From: Parelaphostrongylus tenuis
Lineage: Eukaryota; Nematoda; Chromadorea; Rhabditida; Metastrongylidae
Reading direction: 5' to 3'
Length of the DNA stretch: 64,000 bases
Assembly (NCBI GenBank): GCA_019055375.1
Contig: JAHQIW010006165.1
Location: 117,128-181,127 of the forward strand
The notes under the pieces are model-generated. The model saw only the letters and a list, made by a program, of their open reading frames with translations, was not told where the DNA came from and ran no database searches. Shown here piece by piece: positions 10,680 to 22,030 of this stretch. Every line of letters begins with the position of its first letter. Position 1 is the stretch's first letter. Both the position numbers and the translations under genes were made by a program.

Positions 10680-10773
10680 GAATGTTTTATTAACACCACA
10701 CTCAAATTTCAGTAGATCCCTTCATTATTATTTGAGCCAACATGCGTTTCGACCTTACAGTCTCGTCAGTCCT
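10680..10773. mobile_element. F1 element fragment with hammerhead remnant
   Basis: The F1 arm start (ACCACACTCAAATTTCAGTA, GAGCCAACATG) is followed by a deletion straight into the ribozyme. On the minus strand CTGACGA, a GACT/GGTC stem II and GAAA remain, but stem I and half of stem III are gone. Confidence 0.7.
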
Positions 10774-10775
10774 TT

Positions 10776-11082
10776 ATACCTAAGAGAATTGAGTGATGAG
10801 CAACAATACGACCACAGACGAGAGTCGAACCCGCGTTTAGTACATGCCAGGGGACGCTGCTTCCACTACACCATCGAGGTACATTTCCGCCACCACTCAT
10901 TCTTCAACATCTCTATGTCAGCTATCAGCCACCAACCTCTAACAGAGATTTTGAAGTATGAGTGGTAGCAAGGATGTACCACCGTGGTGTAGTGCTAGCA
11001 CTCGTCCCTGGTATGGATGGAACGCGAGTTCAACTCCTTCTGAGGTCGTATTTTTTTCCACCACTCACATTCTCTTAGGTAT
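10776..11082. mobile_element. Foldback element with tRNA-like arms
   Basis: Perfect 14 bp terminal inverted repeats (ATACCTAAGAGAAT / ATTCTCTTAGGTAT) bound two inverted arms of about 100 bases. Each arm resembles a tRNA gene: ACCTCG and GAGGT acceptor halves, a GGTGTAGTG A-box-like segment and a GGGTTCGACTC B-box-like segment (minus strand in the left arm, plus strand in the right arm). A second copy is at 40854-41244. No arm keeps a clean cloverleaf. Confidence 0.7.
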
Positions 11083-11133
11083 ATTGACAATGGCCTGTAA
11101 TGCATTTATTACCATGGACTACGATTAAGGAAG

Positions 11134-11148
11134 TATCTGCGTGTAATT
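11134..11148 (+). repeat. Target-site duplication, left copy
   Basis: TATCTGCGTGTAATT, repeated exactly at 11706-11720 on the other side of the F2 element. Confidence 0.82.
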
Positions 11149-11240
11149 CAAAAGATCGACTGTTTTTGAAACCCCGAAAAAAAAAATTCAATATAATTCC
11201 AGAAAAGAATGCTTAAAGTTTAGACGGGGTTGATACGCCA

Positions 11241-11288
11241 GGGTCATACACCGGTGTTTCGGAGGTTCGTCCTCCTCGTCAGTGACCC
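11241..11288 (-). ncRNA. Hammerhead ribozyme, F2 family, intact by inspection
   Basis: On the minus strand: stem I GGGTCA/TGACCC, core CTGACGA, stem II GGAGG/CCTCC closing an ACGAA loop, core GAAA, stem III within ACACCGGTGT, and H17 = A. Cleavage is predicted between H17 and TGACCC. All 6 bp of stem I and 5 bp of stem II pair. Confidence 0.88.
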
Positions 11289-11613
11289 CCGCCCCACATT
11301 CACCCCTGCATTGACAGCAAGGAGGGAGGGCGTATGTGGTGATGGCACAGTGTACAATGACACTGGTTCATAACCACCTCTCAGTCGACAGATTTTTGCT
11401 GTTAGATCAAAATTAATTCAAAAGAGCATTCTTTTTTGGAATTATATTGGATTTTTTTTGGGGTTTCAAAAACAGTCGATCTTTTGAATTAGTTTTGATC
11501 TAACAGCAAAAATCTGTCGACTGAGAGGTGGTGATGGACCGTGTCATTGTGCACTGTGCCATCACCACATACGCCTCCCTCCTTGCTTCAATGCAGGGCT
11601 GTATGTGGGGCGG

Positions 11614-11661
11614 GGGTCACTGACGAGGAGGACGAACCTCCGAAACACCGGTGTATGACCC
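11614..11661 (+). ncRNA. Hammerhead ribozyme, F2 family, intact by inspection
   Basis: Stem I is 11614-11619 with 11656-11661; CTGACGA is 11620-11626; stem II is 11627-11641; GAAA is 11642-11645; stem III is 11645-11654; H17 is A11655. Sequence identical to the left-arm ribozyme. Read as one transcript, the two arms could instead pair with each other, which would compete with ribozyme folding. Confidence 0.88.
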
Positions 11662-11705
11662 TGGCGTATCAACCCGTCTAAGCTTTAAGCATTCTTTTTT
11701 GGAAT

Positions 11706-11720
11706 TATCTGCGTGTAATT
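11706..11720 (+). repeat. Target-site duplication, right copy
   Basis: Exact copy of 11134-11148. Confidence 0.82.
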
Positions 11721-11749
11721 TTGGTATCAAAATTCTCGGTTTCTTTCTG

Positions 11750-12750
11750 TTAGACGGCAGCAAAAGAATATTCGACCTTATTCGCTAGACAAGAATTTCT
11801 GATATGAGTGCTAGCAATTTTCGAAAAGCTCAAATCTCTGGCTAAAGCCCTACATAGCCGGTTTTCCAAAACACTCTTTTGTAGCTGTAAAATCCAAATT
11901 AAAATTATTTTCCACACGACTACGTGCTTTGTTTTTTATCTCGCTCATATCTCGCTGGACAAAATCTCTTCTTTAAAGTGCTATCACTCACTCGATAGCG
12001 AAAATTTCGAAGAACTCAAAAATGTGTTTCGAAAAGCTCTTATATAAGCGCTATAGGAGAAGTAAATAATTGTGTTTTACACCTCGCTGAACACAGCTCT
12101 TTTTTCAGAGTACTAGTAACCATTTGATAGCGTAATATTCAACGATTCCGAGGCCGTGTTAGCTTCTGGAAATATTGTTAGAGCGGAGAACAAGATCGAG
12201 TTTTACACTTCCGGCGAGATAGTTTATCGGCTAGTCTATGGTGTCCGGAGAGCAGGTTCAGTTGATCGACGCATTGGCCGCTGATGTGTAGGATGCAATT
12301 TGTTATTCAATTGGGAAATCATTCTCCGCTTTGAATGAAAACTATAGATAAAAAAGTTAATCAGATATTGAAGTGTTTCTCCTGCACGTTGATATGCTTT
12401 TCGTGCTTCCATGCGATTTTATACGCGCCGTAAAAACGAAGGCAAAAGGGCGGATGTGAATTTTAACTTTTATTTTGTATCCATTATGAAGGTGTCTTTT
12501 CAAAGACCGGTGCCGTCACGTTCACTCCTGTCATAAGCTCAAGCTTTCGAATGGTTACCAACACTCCTAGAAAAAATTTACAGCCAGCGAAATGAGGTCG
12601 ATTTTTCACTTGTCGTCTCCATGTAAGTATTCATAATCTTATCTGAATGATATAGCTCTCTACATGCCCTTTCTAAAAAATATGTGTATTTTTGAATTCT
12701 CCTAGATTTGTGCATATAGAAAATTATCTAAACGTAATGAAATTTTCGCA
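11750..12750. repeat. R5-type degenerate repeat region
   Basis: Loosely repeated motifs such as a GATAGC-containing block, TTTCGAAAAGCTC and CAGCGAAATGAGG recur here and at 22030-22440, 31950-32900, 33900-35050, 36100-36800, 49100-49690 and 51350-52350. Units occur in both orientations. Nothing coding is recognised; the 79-codon frame at 11808 lies wholly in repeat. Confidence 0.45.
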
Positions 12751-13220
12751 TGCAGTGTGCAGCGTCATTTTTAACGAACAATCAACCGATTTCTCATTCC
12801 CACTAACTATCATGACTTTAGGTATTTCATGCAATGACACAGTTTCGAAACTGGAAGATTTTCATTTGTAAGTTTTAATTCCTAAGATAACTGATTGATT
12901 AGATAATTGAATGCGTTGTGTTTGTTATCCAATTAATAAAGTCTATCGCCTTATGGTTGATTGATAGTTTAACTCCCACCTTCATGGTTGTTGCAAGAAA
13001 ACCTACATTATGAGCTTTGTCTTGGATTAGATCACATATAAGTGATGAGACTTCAACATAACTACTCCACGATACTGAAGTTAATCACAAAAGGATCAAC
13101 TCTTGGCTATAATCAATTCTGAAGCAATGCACCATGCGATTCGTTTTTATGCAGCAGTGTTGGATATGACTGAATGCATATTTTCGCCTTAATAGTGACT
13201 CGCAACTGGCTACCGATGTG

Positions 13221-13418
13221 TCAGGTCAGTGCTGCTATCCTTTCAGAGAGCTCTGATATGAATTTGCCGACCGCGGAGAGATAGAGGGCTTGATAATTCC
13301 TGAGCAGGGATCGGCCGTCAACCAGTGTCTGTCGCTGCACAGCTCTTACCACTGCGGTATACACGTCATTCAAGCTGTCGGTAAGTGATAACTGCAAATC
13401 TCTCTTCGATATACCCAT
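13221..13418 (-). CDS. Small open frame of unknown nature
   Basis: A 65-codon minus-strand frame starting MGISKRDLQLSL and ending ELSERIAALT. It is richer in G+C than its surroundings and predicts a largely helical, soluble peptide with no signal or membrane segment. No splice sites or homologues are apparent in the window. It could be a fragment of a transposon polyprotein or chance. Confidence 0.25.
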   Translation of the reverse strand: MGISKRDLQLSLTDSLNDVYTAVVRAVQRQTLVDGRSLLRNYQALYLSAVGKFISELSERIAALT

Positions 13419-13419
13419 T

Positions 13420-15779
13420 GCAGTAAATTTTTTGATAGAGGCCTCGATAAGGCGCTAGGCGAGGATATGAGGACTTTAGAAAGGAAAAAAAAACACTTTA
13501 GCTGTGAAAATATCAGTTCATGGGCATTCTGATAGGACTCTATTTATTTTCGTTGCAGTCTTATCGATAATTTGGCAAGATAATTTTGAAATAGCTGCAA
13601 TGGAATGTAGTGTGAGTAGCTGTAATCATATTTGCTGGCCAACAAGGGTATCCAAATAGTTATAATCATAGCAGTAAACTAAGTCACCTATGTGCTGATT
13701 CAACACTCATAAACGATACGTTTGTCAGTGTTCTATTCTAAATCGAACGAGATCAGATGTTTCAAAAGAACCAAAGAGTTAGCGTAGACATATCCGACGC
13801 TCCTGGCGGAGTTCTTAGAGGTGTCCAGCGACACGTACGTAATCAATGAGTCAGTGATTTGGTACTATGCTTGCCTAGGCGAATAGCACCACTGACTCGA
13901 TACATGTCACCTTTAGCGAAGCTCAACGAAGTCGATTGCATGACACATCTCTCAGGAATTGATCGACGGCCGACAGCTTCATCCTTCTATCTTTAGCTCA
14001 AGCGTATTCACTGTGGCTATGATATCAAGCATAATAATAATCTTCGTATTTTTTGGTGTTTAGTTATGAGTAGCTAGGTATATCATTTGATGCTAACAAA
14101 ATGGCTACATCGAAATTCTTTTCAGGGGTTCGGTAGCCTCGTTGGCCTCGTGTCGTAGTTCATTCACCTCAATTGCTCCTCCATGTCAACCAGGTACCCC
14201 GCGCACTCTTGCACGTAATAAAATGCTTAATAACCTTATTATGGCGATGACAGTTTTATCTTACAGTCCTTGTATTATCATCAACAATCTATCTATTAAC
14301 ATCCTGTAAATTTCTTTGTTCTTACTTTTGTATAGTGAACAGACATCGACGTCATTAGCAGCCTCTATGTGTAAATGTAGTTTTTGTCCCTGTTTCACCA
14401 TGGCTTCTAAATAGCAGTCTTATATTGCTATAGGGAATCGAGTTGCTGGTATGAAAATTGTGATGTCGCCCCGCTATAGCATTGATATTGGTCTTAGGAA
14501 ATTTTCATGAGTGTACAGTCAGTGTATCATTATTCATCTGCTCAAAAAGTTGAAGAAATATCAGATCTCCCTTTGCGATCCGTATAGATCTGTAAAAGCA
14601 TGGAAAATCAGCTGGCAGTGACCATTCTGTGAAGGTTTATTGAAGAGCCTTTCAGAATTTTTATTGTTAACTCCTTTTCCGGGTCGGCCAATGAAACTCA
14701 TGAGGATTATCATGTGTTTTACCTCGAATAGTTGACGTTACGCCGCTCTGTAAAATGACAGTATTATTTGGAAGTACGAAAATTTGTTTTTCGTTTTTGC
14801 ATCGTCTGTTGCACTATTGTGATTGAAGTTATGTGTCGGTCAGACAAGTCCATTGTGTTGGGAGGACCATCTCTCAGTCACTTAACAGAAATCTCTGTCA
14901 GGGATCTATGCGGTACAATAGACAATGCCATAATCTCCTGTGTATCCTTTTTATGTAAACCTATTGATTTTTCCTTTTCCATGCTGTAATAAAAGGTCTT
15001 AAATGAAGTTTTTTTGCACTTATGGAAGTCATTTAAGACATCACAAGCTTCGTATGTTGTCATTAAGTTGCAACAGATAAAATTAGTAAAAAGGCAGATA
15101 ATAGAGTTCTAATGCCTACGAGAATTCATGCAGATAGGAGTGGGATTTATTATTATATACCTAGTAATTATTCATTCCTAAGCATGATATCCTAGTAAGA
15201 ACATGCGTGATGGGTTGACGTGAAATTGTAAGGACAACGAGCTCTCATTTACGCTAACAAAGAGATGGCTTGCTTTATATCAATTTCTAATCGATTTTCA
15301 GTTGCTGAAGAAAGGGTTTTTTGGAGTTAGCGAGCATGATTTTAGCAAGCATTAAGCACATTGCTCATTATGAAATTTTTTATCGATACGCTCTAAAACT
15401 GGTGATTTGAGAAATTCCGAAGTGTCCGTACCGTACTACATCACACGTGGAATATCACTGCGCGGTTCTGATAACTGAGGCGATGTATAACTATGCAACA
15501 AGAAATTTCAAGTTTCAATGAACGATATAACAGCTAGAACACAAATGGACAATAGTCATGACATGCTTTGTTTTTAGACATTACATGCTTTGTTTATATT
15601 CTATTTTGATTTTATTCTATAATTGTATAACAAATTCGTATAGTATGCGTTTTTACTCAGTCTACTCCATCTAAAGTGGCTCCAATCTTGGCTGAAACGT
15701 TTGAAAGCGCCTGGAAAATTCATGTTAAATACTATACACTTTGTTTTTATTCTATTTTGATTCTATTCTATAATGTAAG
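13420..15779. other. Intergenic sequence, nothing recognised
   Basis: AT-rich DNA without convincing exons. 15540-15790 contains a local duplication in which CTTTGTTT.TATTCTATTTTGATT occurs twice about 150 bp apart, just outside the mariner pair. Confidence 0.4.
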
Positions 15780-16645
15780 ACAAAAGTAGAACAAGAAAAT
15801 ATTCAATTAATATAAGAAGAATTCGAAGTGTATGCTTGTGAAAATGAAGTATTTGAGATATAGTTTGATAGGTCGCAAATTTAAGGCATTTCATGTGCAA
15901 TGAAGAGTAGTCACCATGATATTACTGAGTGCTTTTTTTTGAAACTGATTAACATTTAATTTCGGCATGAATAATCATTACTATGTTCCATTCATGCGGA
16001 TGCATGAGCTGATATATACACATTGCTGTAACGAGCACTCTGGCGCTATCGCTTTCATCAAATCTGCTATCAATCCAGTCTGAGTATCCACAGTTCTCGC
16101 CTGTAATATGCATTCTCTGGTTTTGCGGCAAATCTTACTCTTTGAGTGGAACACAGCTCGAATATACTGGGTAGACCCTTAATTTATTTTGAACCGTTGT
16201 TTTATTTTTTTTCTATGCCAAATCGAATTCTTGCCGAAAGGTTGTGACATGACGGAGAGTGTTCTTCAAACACTTGAATAGTGGCCGTATCATCATCACT
16301 CGTGATCGAAATGAAAGGGGCTACCGTAAGGAGACATCTCTCCAGACAGCTCCTGCATTGACCGACCACGACAGCGCTGCACGCCTAACTATTTGCGGAA
16401 GCCTTTTGCTGCGATCGAACAGGCAGACTTTCTCAAGGCGATCATTTGGAGATGAGTTCTGGGTTGACTGCGAAAACAACACGCACCACGCCTACTCTCT
16501 GGCTCGCGGCAAAGACTCGCCAGCTCAACCACCCAAGTTCCATGCTCTCACAATTATGCTCTTGATTTTCTGGGATTGGCAAGGCAGGTTTTTGGGAACT
16601 GCTCGAGAGTATACAGAAAATCAGTGCCGCCGTCTACGGGGAACA
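15780..16645 (+). mobile_element. Mariner-like element, left inverted arm
   Basis: About 865 bp that recur inverted at 18343-19215. Shared blocks include the GATAGGTCGCAAATTTAAGG segment, the TGGAACACAGCTCGAATATA segment and the transposase piece. The arm begins in non-coding DNA and ends abruptly within the transposase frame. Confidence 0.82.
16259..16640 (+). pseudogene. Mariner-family transposase fragment (first catalytic aspartate region)
   Basis: The plus frame reads ARLTICGSLLLRSNRQTF, then FGDEFWVDCENN (aspartate codon at 16451-16453), a SLARGKDSPAQP segment, and TIMLLIFWDWQGRF. This matches the mariner order RLxIC..LLxR, GDEkWV.y.N, GE......K, and mL.iwWD.kG. Only the middle third of a transposase of about 350 residues is present; the DNA-binding domain and the last two catalytic acids are missing. 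The inverted copy near 18343-18690 (-) keeps a cleaner KPKFHARTIMLLVFWDWQG stretch but has a frameshift just before the aspartate motif. Active mariners duplicate TA on insertion; ends could not be delimited here. Related families are known from hookworms, but I cannot assign this one. Confidence 0.8.
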
Positions 16646-18342
16646 ACTCTGTTTTCGAAATATAGCGGAGCTCAACAAATTCATGCAATTGTCGGCGAAC
16701 AGAGTGATCTACTCATTAGTGACGATGTGCGCTCTTATACATTGAACTGAATCTCATCTTAATGATGGCTGGTATCTGATGAACGTTCACGCGCAAAACA
16801 TCCGGATAACATTTGTCACCTTCTTCACAGTAATCGTAGTCATGACATTTCTGTAAGTACATAGAGTTCTAATCACATAAACACTATTTATTGAGATAGT
16901 AGGTGGTATGCAAATTGTACCTCGGTTGGGAGTTAAACCCGCGTCTCGTTAGCTCAAGAAAACCACTTCCCAACTGGTGCAGAAAGAATGCTAGAAGAAC
17001 GGGAGCCCCGAAAGTGCATGTTTGTTAGCATGCTCCCTGAAAAGGATGAGACACAAGTTCAACTCCCACCTGAGATCCGAAGTCTTGCATATTATTCAGC
17101 ATTCTTGACTATATAGATATAACATCATATCACTGCCACTAAAGTGGTAAAGGTAAGAATTCATGTAGTTAGTTTATTCATTAAAATTTGTTTGATTGAA
17201 AATGTTAAGTCATGTAGAACTGATAGAATTTGAGGCAAAGATTTGCGAAACACATCTACCAAAACTTGTTAGATTTCGCGTATTTCTTTGGACCTGACGA
17301 GAGAGAAAATGACGTTCTGTTTGATTTGCATATACTCGTGAGATTTTCGTAGGCAAGCCAGCTTTTCAATAATTGATAATTCCATTAAGTGACTGTAATC
17401 ACTCAATCACTTAATAACATCAGCAGTGTAGAGCCTCATGGATTTACAGAAGAGATTATCCTCTACCAAATTCATTATATGTGTAGGATTTATATAGTGT
17501 CTTACCTAATATTTAGTTTACCTTTTATTCTTAGCGTCGCATTGATTTCAGTACCTACTCAGTAATGAATTAATATCCGATAAACGGATTTATTTACATT
17601 ATTGCTTGATTTTCCGATACATAAAATGGGAAAACTGCATGAAAAGGGCTCAATGTGCTCAAGAATGGTTTCAAACGGCCATGACTACCGTACCTGCGGC
17701 AAATATGGTGTCCGTACAGTGCGTTCGATGTTAAATTGTTTACAACTGTTACCGCTCATATGAACTCGTAACAAAATTCGACTTAAAAAATTTTCAGCTG
17801 CAGAATACTGCTTGCATAATCCAGCTGTTCATTTTCTTTCGTGTTCGCAATACGAGCCGCAGAACCAATAGAGTAAGAAAAAACGAGAGGATTTGTACCT
17901 TTATGGCAAAATGGTTTGGATTCTGATAGTTTCATAAAATTACAAATATCTTATGTTATTCAGGATCTTGTATAAGTCCGATATGTAATATTTACTGTGG
18001 CTAATATATCGGACGCCTTTGCGTTCTTTGAACCTCAATGATTCGAGGCGACTGTCCACAGCTGCTCAAAAGTAGATTGTCAGGATAACGTTACAATTAT
18101 TTGTGCAAAAAATCAAATAATCAATAGTATAATTATCATAGTGACTAATTAAATTGAGGCTGGCGATTAAAGAAGTCGGTGAGGTCATATCAGGCCTTAC
18201 CGTGGATTTGGTACCTCCGTCAGGCCCACTTTCTCCAAAATGTGACAAGTCGACTTTACAGCGTGAGGTCGAACGTTGTCCTAGAGAAGAGCAACGTCGA
18301 GTCGTTGGAACGCTTTTCCCGCACTGCTGCAGTCAACTTTCA
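16646..18342. other. Spacer between mariner arms
   Basis: No gene recognised. Contains a small tRNA-like foldback at 16905-17095. Confidence 0.45.
16905..17095. mobile_element. Foldback element with tRNA-like arms, diverged
   Basis: Left arm TGTACCTCGGTTGGGAGTTA with AAACCCGCGTCTC is the inverse of right arm GAGACACAAGTTCAACTCCC followed by ACCTGAGATC. The same acceptor- and B-box-like pieces define the 10776-11082 family. Confidence 0.5.
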
Positions 18343-19215
18343 GAGCTGTTCCACGTCGACGGCAGCACTGATTTTCTGCATACTGTCGAGCAGTTCCCAA
18401 AAACCTGCCTTGCCAATCCCAGAAAACCAAGAGCATAATTGTGCGAGCATGGAACTTGGGTTTTGGTTGAGCTGGCGAGTCTTTGCCGCGAGCCAGACAG
18501 TAGGCGTGATGCGTGTTGTTCTCGCAGTCAACCCAGGGCTCATCTCCAAATGATCGCCTTGAGAAAGTCTGTCCTGTTCTATTGCAGCAAAAGGCTTCCG
18601 CAGATAGTTAGGCGTGCAGCGCTGTCGTGGTCGGTCAATTCAGGAGCTGTCTGGAGAGATGTCTCCTTACGGTAGCCCCTTTCATTTCGATGACGAGCGA
18701 TGGTGTTACGGCACTATTCAAGTGTTTGAAGAACACTCTCCGTCATGTCACAACCTTTCGGCAAGAATTCGATTTGGCACAGATAAAAGAATAAAACAAC
18801 GGTACAAAATAAATTAAGGGACTACCCAGTATATTCAAGCTGTGTTCTACTCAAAGAGTGGGATTTGCCGCAAAAACAGAGAATGCATAATACAGGCGAG
18901 AACTGTGGATACTCTGACTGTATTGATAGCAGATTTGATGAAAGCGATAACGCCAAAGTGCTCGCCACAAGCAATGTCTATACCAGCTTATGCATCCGCA
19001 TAAATGGAACAAAGTAATGATTATCCATGCCGAAATTAAATGTTAATCAATTTTTAATAAAAAGCACTCAGTAATATCATGGTGACTACTCTTCATTGCA
19101 CATGAAATGCCTTAAATTTGCGACCTATCAAACTATATCTCAAATACTTCATTTTCACGAGCATTACTTCGAATTCTTCTCATATTATTTGGATGTTTTC
19201 TTGTTTCACTTTTGT
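18343..19215 (-). mobile_element. Mariner-like element, right inverted arm
   Basis: Inverted copy of 15780-16645, carrying the minus-strand transposase fragment. The two arms differ by scattered substitutions and small indels, so they are old rather than a recent assembly artefact. Confidence 0.82.
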
Positions 19216-19479
19216 CTGTAAGTTACTCCATTCGTATCAGGTGGATGTTCAGTGTAAACTGCAAAATCGCTATCTGATGTAACTTTCGTACAAACATGCG
19301 TTATGTTTGTCACCTTGTTCGATCGACATTTGCATGCATAACGTGCTACGAATGGGAACAATTCTAAAAAGTGTCACTCTTCGTTATGTCTCGTGTTTTC
19401 TTCTACTGATGACGTGTTTATACGAGAAAGGGAAACCCATTATCATGTACTGCCTGATGGTGCATGTGTCAAGCAGAGG

Positions 19480-19700
19480 ATGGTCAACAACCCAGTCAGT
19501 CAAACACCTCCATTACTCCATTGAAAAAAATTACCGGACCTAGATTTAAATCGCACCAAGCACAAAATCAAAACTCAATATACTCCACCGCTTTTTATAT
19601 GTGTTCCACTAAATGATCCAAATAGAAATCACAGGAAGGAGAGACACATAGGCTCGTAATGCACCCTCCCCATCAAACAACAGTTTTATTAAGATTTTTC
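19480..19700 (-). repeat. Penelope-like element terminal repeat, left (inverted)
   Basis: The minus strand matches 20370-20560 (+) and 54600-54730 (+): TGGAACACATATAAAAAG, a TTTTGTGCTTG.TGCGATT block, then GAGTAATGGAGG. This copy stops before the ribozyme-like segment seen in the other two. Confidence 0.72.
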
Positions 19701-20270
19701 GCGATGATGTTTTATGCTCCTGCGCAATGATGGTGACTTCGATTTCAAAATCAACTCCGTCGTGCTTCTGTGTTCTATGCGTCCCTAGCGGAGTGTTTCG
19801 TCTGTTAAGACGCTTGTCAGCTAAGTGTTCTTCTATGCGGGCATTGAGCGGCCAACCGTTTCGCTAATATATTTATCACTACACGCTTTGCAAGAGATTA
19901 TGTAGACTGTACTTACGCTCATGCAATAACTGTCTCTGCCGTTAGGACATATTTTACAATCTTTCGCTATGCAGAGACGGTCATATGAGCGGTTGCGAAC
20001 CAGTTGGCGTTTTAGAGTACTCGGTGGTATTTCTATAGTGGTCACCGATTGCTCTAAACCCGCTCTTTTCAAACAGCGTTTTATAGCTGTACTGATCTCA
20101 TTTGAAAAGAACGGAAGGATAAACGGGACTTTCCTTTCATTCGAGTTTTCGTTCGGAGGCGCGTTATTTCCTCTAAACCTAAGCCGAGAGGTAACAAATT
20201 CGTATTCATTAGAAGTAGCTATTTCACGAGCCAGTTTCACGCATTCTACTCTCTGCTTCTCGGAAAACAT
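19700..20270 (-). pseudogene. Penelope-like element GIY-YIG endonuclease region
   Basis: From 20270 downwards the minus frame runs from an EKQRVECVKLA stretch through FSNEISTAIKRCLKRAGL and IPPSTLKRQLVRN to CKICPNGRDSYCM and VYIISCKACSDKYI. After one frameshift near 19860 it continues as LNARIEEHLADKRLN, TPLGTHR, and a HDGVDFEIEV...AQE..SSRKIL tail. This is the C-terminal nuclease of Penelope-like retroelements: the conserved VYxI-C--C---YIxET-GR core, the arginine and EH segment, and the terminal glutamate region. The reverse transcriptase normally upstream is missing. The fragment sits between inverted copies of the terminal repeat. Such nucleases make the nick used for retrotransposition. 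A dead copy, but good evidence that PLEs were active in this genome. Confidence 0.85.
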
Positions 20271-20369
20271 TAGACCGAAAAATCTTGCAAGCGTTTTGGA
20301 TTAATACGACTAATCCAACTACAAACCGCTGGGAGGAATAGCTCGTAAACACTCGTGATATGAGCCAGT

Positions 20370-20660
20370 AAATAAGACTATTGTTTTGATGGGTAGGGCA
20401 GTACGAGCCTATGTGTTTCTCCTTCCGGCGATCTCCACTTGGATCATTTAGTGGAACACATATAAAAAGTGGTAAGTATGTTGAGTGTGGATTTTGTGCT
20501 TGATGCGATTGAAATCTAGGTCTGGTGATTTTTTTTGAAAGAGTAATGGAGGCGTTTTTTGACTGGTTGGATTGCGGATATTTTGACCTTTCCAGGCTCC
20601 GAAGAAGGCGAACTGCCGAAACCTCAGTTGTCGAATAACGTTTACTGTAACATCTCGTGT
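20370..20660 (+). repeat. Penelope-like element terminal repeat, right
   Basis: Plus-strand copy carrying GATCATTTAGTGGAACACAT, then the DNA shared with 19480-19700 (-) and 54600-54840 (+). It extends into the candidate ribozyme at 20599-20632. Confidence 0.72.
20599..20632 (+). ncRNA. Candidate PLE-type hammerhead core (F4)
   Basis: The order is CCGAAGA, GGC, loop GAACT, GCC, GAAAC, then a terminal GTC. The copy at 54766 has CTGAAGA at the first motif. This resembles the minimal hammerheads reported in PLE terminal repeats, with a very short stem III. Stem I pairing is not evident and one extra A precedes stem II, so I rate it only as a candidate. Confidence 0.4.
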
Positions 20661-22030
20661 TCTGCTTAGAGAAGGAAATCAGGAATTATATTAAAGCATG
20701 CCGAGGTTATGGGAATTGCAGAGAAATACTCTCAACAGCATTGCAACAAGTACACAAATTTTGAAGGAATTTGGATTTTATTTGTTTATAATAATATATG
20801 AGAACAAATGAGATACCGTTTCCAGCGTAGTTTTACCAGTAATTGATGGAGAACACGAAACATAAGTGAACCCAGCTCATTACTCTTTTTAATAGTCCAC
20901 GAACGACTGAACTCCTGCAAATCGAAGCTGGTTCATGTTACCCATAACCATTGACAGTCTAATTTTCTTACACCACTGTAATGGACGGATAGAATAAAGC
21001 GAAGAAAAAATTCACTTGATTTAACATAAGAAAAATGTATCCTGATAGATGGAGACTGCTGTGAAGATCGCGACAATTAACACATCATTGCTTTTTCGAG
21101 TATAAACAGCCACAAAGCATATGGTCCAAGAGTGTTCAATAACATGCTTGAGAGGTTAATTTGCCGTGGATTTCAAAATATTTCGAATACATCAATCAAG
21201 ATGCATAGAATGAATGCTAAGTATCAACAAAGAAATTTCCTGATATCTCTCATCAGGGATTCTTTTCCTTTTACGATCGATTGAAAGCAAACAGTTCTTT
21301 GTGGAACTAACGTTCCGACGAGTACGGAAGCCTTTCCTTCAAAACATTTAACAGTTCGACATGTTTCGATCAAAATTTTTGATTATGTCGAAAGGTTCTC
21401 TTCACAGGTCAGTGCCCTGATTTTGAACTAAGGAGCATCCACACCAATGCGATGTGTTGTCGACGCTGTAACAGAAACTTCCCAAAAATAACCTTGCGAG
21501 CATAGAGACCGGCCTGGGTGGAGCTTCATTATAGCGTTGTTGTCGGCGCCGTAGCATACGTCGCGCGTCTGTACCCTCATCCCTCATGCTTCCTGCCTCA
21601 CTTTCTCACAACTCTCTGCCGTCTACACTGTCAGAGATTGCGCACCAAGGATAGGCGATATACGACGCACACAACGCAACATGAAGCGGTAGTTTTTGCC
21701 AACTTCAGCTCTGTGGTGTGCCATATCAGCTGCGGCAATTTGTTTCCCAGGACACTCCTAATTCGGAAGGTTCGTGTTTGAAGAGCTCGCCTCCTGTGGA
21801 TTAAGATGTTTTATCTGCGGGGGGTGAGGAATCCTAATCGCATCCTACCGCTGCCGGACCCGGCCTAACAATCACATTCAAATTCAAGTCGTTCTGAATG
21901 GCTTTCCCTCTGAAGACCTGACTTCAGTGTACGTTATTTTGAATTTAATGGAGATAATACTTTTTGTCTACTCGAGTTCTTATTATTTAATGTTTATAGC
22001 GCAGTCGGATCAATTCACTGAAGTAAAACA
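20661..22030. other. Unrecognised stretch with a GC-richer island
   Basis: 21400-21880 is clearly richer in G+C than its neighbours, with CG-containing blocks such as GTCGGCGCCGTAGCATACGT. Open frames on both strands are short and show no family motif. Confidence 0.35.

Larger units (their letters stand above)
11149..11705. mobile_element. Complete F2 foldback element with two hammerhead ribozymes
   Basis: A 557 bp element lies between perfect 15 bp direct repeats. Two arms (about 11213-11425 and 11486-11700) are near-perfect inverted copies. A roughly 60 bp segment, containing CAAAAACAGTCGATCTTTT at the centre, recurs inverted at the left edge. Each arm has one ribozyme, at 11241-11288 (-) and 11614-11661 (+). 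There is no protein-coding capacity. A 15 bp target duplication is longer than cut-and-paste elements normally make and suggests a retrotransposition-type insertion (inference). Confidence 0.85.

Noticed and set aside
10800..11045. tRNA genes on both strands
   Set aside because: A- and B-box-like segments are present, but stems have mismatches and the copies are arms of repeated foldbacks. No clean cloverleaf or sensible anticodon loop is common to them.
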